Part shown: piece by piece, positions 58,959-64,000 of the stretch
Layout of the letters: the number at the start of each line of letters is the position of its first letter
Numbering within the stretch: position 1 is the stretch's first letter
Origin: JABFSM01 sp963762545
GTDB lineage: Bacteria; Gemmatimonadota; Gemmatimonadetes; Gemmatimonadales; GWC2-71-9
Reading direction: 5' to 3'
Assembly: GCA_963762545.1 (NCBI GenBank)
Contig: CAVXLC010000001.1
Location: 62,001-126,000, forward strand
DNA: 64,000 bases
Made by a program: the position numbers and the translations under genes
Notes under the pieces: generated by a model
Seen by the model: the letters and a program-made list of their open reading frames with translations, nothing else
The model's database searches: none
Told to the model about the DNA's origin: nothing

Positions 58959-60443
58959 GTGCTCGACCGACTGACCGATCCACTCATTCGAACCTTCGGG
59001 TCGCTCGAGGCGCTTCCGCCGGCTTGGCGGGAAGTGCTCGACGGCCTCACCGTAACGCTCACCGAAGCCCAGGACGAGCGCGAGCGGCTGGCCGCCGCGC
59101 TCGAGCGTGCCACCACCGAGCTGCATGAGCTGCTGGTGGAGCTCGACGCCCTTCGACGCGCCCGCTCGACCGCCGAATCCACCAACCTGGTGCGGGGCGA
59201 AGTCCTGGCCACCGTGAGCCGCACCATGCGCACGCCCGCCGACGCGATACTCGGCCTGACCGGATTGCTGCGGACCGGGGCTTTGTTACCCACGCAGCGG
59301 GCCTACGTGGACGCCGTCAACGGCGCCGCCCGGGCCCTGCACGGAATCTTGAACGACGTCTCGGATTTTTCCCGGCTCGAGGGCGGCACCCTGCCACTGG
59401 AGCCGATTCCGTTCGACCTGCGGGTGATGGTGGAAGACATGGCCACCGCGCTCTCCGCCCAGGCCGAGGCCAAGGGGCTGGCGCTCCGGCTGGCGTGGCG
59501 GCCCGATGCGCCCCGCCGGGTGACCGGCGATCCCGGCCGGATCCGCCAGGTGCTGTCGTCGCTGGTGCGGGACGCGATTACCCGGATCGAGCGGGGGGAG
59601 ATCGTGGTGGAGGTGGCGCGGGGCTCCATGCGTTCCGCCCACGGCGGGGTCCGGTTCGTGGTCGAGGATACCGGTCCCTCGATTCCCAATGACCTCCTGC
59701 CCACGCTGTTCGAGCCGTTCTCCCGGGGCGATGTCTACCCCGGCCGGGACGGCGGTCTTTCCCTGCCGATCGCCCGGCAGCTGACCCACCTGATGGGTGG
59801 CGAGCTCACGGTGAGCAATCTGCCCGAGTCGGGCACCCGCTTCACGGCGTCGCTCCCGCTCCCGGTGCTGGAGGAGCCCCTCACCCCGAAGCCCGCCGGC
59901 TACGGGTCGGCCGAGCTGGCTGCCGCGGTTCCGGTGGTGTCGGGGGGCGGACTCCTGGTGGTGGACGCCGATCCGGATCAGCGCGCGGGATGGGCCGCCA
60001 TCGCCGAGGCCGCCGGGTATCAGGCCACCGGCCTGAGCACCCGCGAAGAGGCGATGGCCGAGCTCCACACCAGAGCGGCCGCGGGCCGGGCAGCGGCCAT
60101 CCTCATCTTCAGCGACCATGACGCGCTGGGCTACGAGCAGGCCGGCCGCGACATTCTGAACGACGACTCGCTGGCCCGCCCCGCGCTGATCATGCTGCCG
60201 GCGGTCGGCAACCCGGGCGACGCGACCCGACTCCGCCAGGCCGGATTCCGCGGCTACCTCGTGAAGCCGGTGGCGCCGTCGGATCTCCGGGAAACGCTGG
60301 AGACCCTCCGGCGCACCTCCCGGGGCGCGTGGCACTCCCTCTTCCTCACCCGTCACTCGCTGGCCGAGGCGCGGCGGGGCGGGGAGCCGCCGGAGGAAGA
60401 GATGAACGCGAGCCTGGAGCAGCTGATCTCCATCGGAGAGTAG
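58959..60443 (+). CDS. Degenerate hybrid histidine kinase / receiver protein
   Basis: 494 residues from GTG 58959, 10 bases after GGGAG (58944-58948). Order: coiled coil (about 35-75), DHp-like helices, HATPase domain (about 170-310), receiver-like domain (about 330-460). The DHp motif reads LATVSRTMRTPADAILGLTGLL; the phosphoacceptor His of S-H-E-x-R-T-P is Arg88 (CGC for CAC). In the N-box, LVRDAITRI replaces LVxNAxKF, so the Mg-binding Asn is Asp. The G-box (VEDTGPSIPND, GGLSLPIARQL) is kept. The receiver has LLVVDADPDQR and the conserved Lys in YLVKPV, but its acceptor Asp is uncertain. Probably a signalling pseudokinase. Confidence 0.7.
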   Translation: MLDRLTDPLIRTFGSLEALPPAWREVLDGLTVTLTEAQDERERLAAALERATTELHELLVELDALRRARSTAESTNLVRGEVLATVSRTMRTPADAILGLTGLLRTGALLPTQRAYVDAVNGAARALHGILNDVSDFSRLEGGTLPLEPIPFDLRVMVEDMATALSAQAEAKGLALRLAWRPDAPRRVTGDPGRIRQVLSSLVRDAITRIERGEIVVEVARGSMRSAHGGVRFVVEDTGPSIPNDLLPTLFEPFSRGDVYPGRDGGLSLPIARQLTHLMGGELTVSNLPESGTRFTASLPLPVLEEPLTPKPAGYGSAELAAAVPVVSGGGLLVVDADPDQRAGWAAIAEAAGYQATGLSTREEAMAELHTRAAAGRAAAILIFSDHDALGYEQAGRDILNDDSLARPALIMLPAVGNPGDATRLRQAGFRGYLVKPVAPSDLRETLETLRRTSRGAWHSLFLTRHSLAEARRGGEPPEEEMNASLEQLISIGE

Positions 60444-60499
60444 CCCAGGGCAGTCTGAGGTGAGGGCGGCGTGGCTTTCGGCGCCGATCGGGATACACT

Positions 60500-60538
60500 A
60501 CGGAGCCGCCTCCAACGGGGCGGCTCCGTTCGTTTCCC
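60500..60538 (+). terminator. Strong hairpin with T-rich tail upstream of the VPS10-type gene
   Basis: Perfect 11-bp stem (60500-60510 with 60519-60529), 8-base loop, then TCGTTTCCCTT. It fits a Rho-independent terminator for the kinase-like gene; being 24 bases before the next ATG, it could also act as a leader structure. Confidence 0.55.
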
Positions 60539-60553
60539 TTCCGGAGGTTTCGC

Positions 60554-63500
60554 ATGCGCCGCTCCCCGGCACCGCTCCTGGTGCTTGCCGCCATTGCCCT
60601 GACCGTCGCGATCACACCAGCCACCGCACAATCCAGGTCGGGGCCCGGCACGGCGGCGGAGGATTCCGCCCGCTTCAACGGCCTCTCGTGGCGGAGCGTC
60701 GGGCCGTGGCGGGGCGGCCGCGCGACCACGGTGACCGGCGTGCCCGGCAAGCCGATGGTCTACTACATGGGGGCCACCGGAGGCGGGGTCTGGAAGACCG
60801 AGGACGCCGGCATCACCTGGCGCCCGATCGCCGACGGACAATTCAAGATGGGATCGATCGGCGCCATTGCCGTGGCGCCCGACGACGACAACGTGATCTA
60901 CGTCGGCACCGGTGAGGCGCCGGTGCGGGGCGTGTCGTCCTCCTATGGGGACGGGATGTACAAGTCCACCGACGCCGGCCGCACCTGGAGCCGGATCGGG
61001 CTCAGCGAGTCGCGCACCATCTCCCGGGTCATCGTCCATCCCCGAAACAACGACATCGTCTACGTCGCGGCGCAGGGCAGCCGCTGGGGCCGGAGCGCGG
61101 AACGGGGCGTCTACCGGAGCATGGACGGGGGACGGAGCTGGAAGCTGCTGCTGGCGTCGCCCGATTCGCTCACCGGCCCCAGCGATCTGGCGATGGACCC
61201 CTCCAACCCCCGCATTCTCTACGCGGCGATGTGGAGCACCCAGCGCACCCCGTGGGAGGTGCGGAGCGGCGGGCCCACCAGCGGGATCTGGAAGACCATG
61301 GACGGCGGGGACACCTGGACTCGGCTGGAGACCGGGCTGCCCAAGTTGATGGGCAAGATCGGCGTGGCGGTGTCCCGCACCAATCCCGACCGGGTCTGGG
61401 CCATCGTCGAGGCGGACCAGGGCGGGCTCTATCGCTCCGACGATCAGGGCAAGACCTGGAGTCTGGTGAACGGCGACCGGATTCTCCAGGCCCGCTCCTG
61501 GTACTACATGCGGGTGACGGCCGATACGAAGAACGCCGACGTGGTGTACGTGATGAATTCGCCCATCATGAAATCGATCGATGCCGGGAAGAGCTTCATC
61601 GACCCTCCCCGACCCCCACGGCGACAATCACGACCTCTGGATCAACCCCGACAATGCCGCCAACCTGATCAAGGCGGACGACGGCGGCGCGGCGGTGTCG
61701 TTCACCGGCGGCACCACCTGGTCTCCCATCACCAATCAGGCCACCGCGCAGTTCTACCGGGTCATGACGGACGACCGGTTTCCCTACTGGCTCTACGCCG
61801 GCCAGCAGGACAACTCGACCGTGTCGATTCCCAGCGCCACCGACGGCGGGGGGATTCCCCTCGAGGACATGGTGATCGTGGGCGGCGGCGAGAGCGCCCA
61901 CATCGCGCTCGACCCGGCCAACCCGCGCTACGTCTACGGCACCGGGTACCATGGGCAGCTCGACGAGTTCGACGCCACCAACCGGTTCATCCGCGACGTG
62001 CGGCCGTATCCCACCGTCGGGCTGGCCGAGCCGTCGGACAAGATGAAGTACCGGTTCAACTGGAGCACCCCGATCATCACCTCGCCGCACGACCGGCAGA
62101 CGCTCTACTACGGTGGCAACGTGCTGTTCCGCTCCTCCGACCGGGGCCAGAGCTGGACCGTGGTGAGCCCCGATCTCACCCGGAACGACAAGAGCCGGCA
62201 GGGGTGGGGCGGGGAGCCGATCACCAACGAGGGGGCGGGCGGCGAGGTGTACGGCACCATCTACTACATCGCCGAGAGTCCGTCGGAGAAGGGGGTGATC
62301 TGGGTGGGCACCGACGACGGGCTGGTCCAGCTCACCCGGGACGGCGGCGCCACCTGGAACAACGTGACGCCCAAGGACCTGCCCGAGTCGCTGATCAACA
62401 TGGTGGAGGTATCGCCGCACGACCGCGCCACGGCGTATATCGCGGTGGACCGGCACAAGTGGAACGACAACGCCCCGATGGTCTACAAGACCACCGACTA
62501 CGGGAAGAGCTGGACGAAGATCGTCAATGGGCTGCGCGACGGCGAGCCGGTGCGGGTGGTGCGGGAGGATCCGACCCGGAAGGATCTGCTCTATGCCGGC
62601 ACCGAGACCGGCACCTATCTCTCGTTCGATGGAGGGAATCACTGGCAGCCGTTCCAGCGGAATCTGCCGGCGGTGCCGGTCACCGACATCCGCGTGACCC
62701 GGAAGGATGTGGTGATCTCGACCGAGGGCCGCGCCTTCTGGATCATGGACGATGTCTCGCCGCTTTATGAGATGGCGGACTCGATGGAGAAGGCGCCGCT
62801 CTACCTGGTCACGCCGCGGGTGGCCTACCGGACCAGCCTGGGCGGCGGCGCCGAGCAGCTTGGCCAGGGGACCAATCCGCCCAACGGCGCGATCATCCAG
62901 TACCGTCTGGCGAAGGCGTCCGACAGCCTGAGCGCCCTGACGCTCGAGGTGCTCGACGGCCATGGTGCGGTGATCCGGAAATTCACCAGCGCGGCGCCGC
63001 CCAAGGATGCGCCGGCCTCGGCGGTGCGCTCGCCCCGGCTGCCCGCGGCGGCGGGGCTCAACCGGTTCGTGTGGGACCTGCGGCGGGAAGGGATCGCGGG
63101 CGTTCCGGGCACCCTGAGCGGCCCGAGTCCCGGCTCCCGCGTGGTGCCGGGCGCCTACACGGTGCGGGTGACGCTGGGCAGCGAGCGCAGGGAGCGCCCG
63201 CTGGACGTGCTGCCCGATCCGCGCGCGGCCACCAGCGCCGAGGCGTTCCGCGGGCAGCAGGAGATGCTGGACAAGGTGTCTGCCCGCCTCGACGAGGTGC
63301 AGGGCGCGGCGCGGAGGCTCCGGGCCGCGCGGGAGCAGGTGGAGGAGTTGCTGACCCGCACGAAAGAGCATCCGGCGGCGGACACGCTCGCCAAGGCGGG
63401 CAAGGCGCTGGTCGCGAAGATCGACTCGCTGGAGTCGCTGCTGGTCAATGTGAAAAACAAGACCTTCCAGGACGTGGTGAACTATCCGCCGGGGCTCAAC

Positions 63501-63695
63501 GCGCAGTTCCAGGCGCTGGTCCAGTCCATTGACGGTAGCGACGCGCCGGTGACCGGCGGGGTGCGGGCCCGGTTCGCGGATCTGGAGGCGGAGTGGGCCG
63601 GACTCAAGGGGCGGGTGGATGGGGTGCTGGGCGCCGAGCTCGACCGATTCAATGCCCTGGTGCGAGACAAGGGCATCCCGGCGGTGACGCCCTAG
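60554..63695 (+). CDS. Sortilin/VPS10-type beta-propeller protein, frameshifted
   Basis: About 1046 residues if one base is removed near 61603-61605 (GACCCTCCCC): the first frame reads KSFIDPP and the second LPDPHGDNHDLWINPDN, and deleting one C restores KSFIDLPDPHGDNHDLWINPDN. The total length is 3n+1. Signal peptide (to ATPATAQS). BNR/sortilin-like blades repeat: GGVWKTEDAGITWRPI, GMYKSTDAGRTWSRIGLSESRTISRVIVHP, GVYRSMDGGRSWKLLL, GLYRSDDQGKTWSLV, VLFRSSDRGQSWTVVSPDL, GLVQLTRDGGATWNNVTP. The C-terminus is a fibronectin-like and coiled-coil region. Typical of a secreted glycosyl-hydrolase-like or ligand-binding protein; the catalytic activity is unproven. Confidence 0.8.
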
Positions 63696-63701
63696 GGCGG
63701 C

Positions 63702-64000
63702 TCACTTCCCGAACGGATCCTCCAGCGACGGGCTCGTCGGCGTGAACAGCTCCGCCCCGTCTTCGGTGATATGCATGTCGTCCTCCAGCCGGATGCCGAA
63801 TTCCCCGGGGATGTAAATGCCCGGCTCGTCGCTGAAGGTCATGTTCGCCTGCATCGGCAGCGTGTTGCCCCGCACCAGGTAGGGCCATTCGTGGCCGTCC
63901 ATGCCCAGGCCGTGCCCCACCCGGTGGCCGAAGTACTTGTAGTCCGGCCCGAAGCCGGCGTCCACGATGACCTTCCGCGCCGCGGCGTCCACCGACTGGC
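63702..64000 (-). CDS. M24 family metallopeptidase (Xaa-Pro aminopeptidase-like), 5' partial
   Basis: The C-terminal 99 residues of a reverse-strand protein; the frame is open to the window end, so the start lies beyond. M24 metal ligands: His in FGHRVGHGLGMDGHEWPYLVRGN, Glu in FSDEPGIYIPGEFG, Glu in IRLEDDMHITEDGAELFT. The active-site GHRVGHGLG and LPMQANMTFSDEPGIY motifs are intact. It removes N-terminal residues before proline or is a related dipeptidase. It converges on the VPS10-type gene with a 6-base gap. Confidence 0.9.
   Translation of the reverse strand, partial: QSVDAAARKVIVDAGFGPDYKYFGHRVGHGLGMDGHEWPYLVRGNTLPMQANMTFSDEPGIYIPGEFGIRLEDDMHITEDGAELFTPTSPSLEDPFGK

Noticed and set aside
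61596..63371. 591-residue reverse-strand open frame within the VPS10-type gene
   Set aside because: Antisense shadow; the forward frame has sortilin-type blades and continues past the frameshift.

Overview
The window is GC-rich, gene-dense chromosomal DNA with short intergenic gaps and many 4-base ATGA/GTGA start-stop overlaps. The mix of genes fits a Gemmatimonadota-like soil bacterium or metagenome-assembled genome: an ECF42-type sigma factor, several DinB/YfiT proteins, a sortilin/VPS10-type beta-propeller protein, a penicillin-acylase-family protein, DUF2911, DUF4344, DUF6624, and many small lipoproteins and membrane proteins. This assignment is an inference from gene content. I saw no rRNA, tRNA, insertion sequence, prophage, CRISPR array or replication origin.

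Layout. 1-10.7 kb: DUF6624 tail, membrane protein, ECF42 sigma factor, class A PBP, DinB protein, O-methyltransferase, MetX-like hydrolase, histidine phosphatase, penicillin-acylase-type hydrolase, cupin, and a reverse-strand CDP-alcohol phosphatidyltransferase. 10.8-21 kb: ICMT-like methyltransferase, DUF3224, mono-cluster ferredoxin, OsmC, then a tightly coupled run GNAT / truncated beta-lactamase / glutathione peroxidase / TauE-SafE / DUF1801, glutaminyl cyclase, Ig-like lipoprotein, M50 protease, SDR and inorganic pyrophosphatase. 21-31 kb: TMEM175-like channel, DUF1697, methyltransferase, HTH protein, alpha/beta hydrolase, ATP-grasp, VOC, YdeI-like, TonB-C protein, MsrB and ferritin-like protein. 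31-37.7 kb: cupin, a coupled set of uncharacterised membrane proteins, GlsB/YeaQ, DUF4344, CPXCG and MOSC proteins, and a reverse-strand HI0933-type flavoprotein. 37.7-50 kb: DUF485-ActP acetate uptake operon with a good sigma70-like promoter, DEAD-box helicase, DASS transporter, beta-propeller, VOC, DinB, and a CTP-synthase-C-terminus-related protein. 50-58.6 kb: dodecin, divergent GH29 fucosidase and GH20 hexosaminidase, gamma-glutamylcyclotransferase, amidase, LspA, YfiT/BstA-like and DUF2911. 58.6-64 kb: an AT-richer leader, a degenerate histidine-kinase/receiver protein, a frameshifted VPS10-type beta-propeller protein and the 3' part of an M24 peptidase.

Functional themes: peroxide and thiol stress (OsmC, glutathione peroxidase, MsrB, ferritin-like protein, YfiT-like transferase), envelope construction and glycan turnover (PBP, CDP-alcohol transferase, LspA, GH29/GH20), secreted hydrolases, and organic-acid uptake (ActP, DASS).

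I did not find a clearly new defence or biosynthetic system. The most interesting signals are a two-component-like protein whose phosphoacceptor histidine is an arginine, two genes that appear to start at CTG, a beta-lactamase-fold gene cut off just after its SDN-like motif and fused by ATGA overlap to glutathione peroxidase, a translationally coupled cluster of unknown membrane proteins, and a single-base frameshift in the VPS10-type gene.
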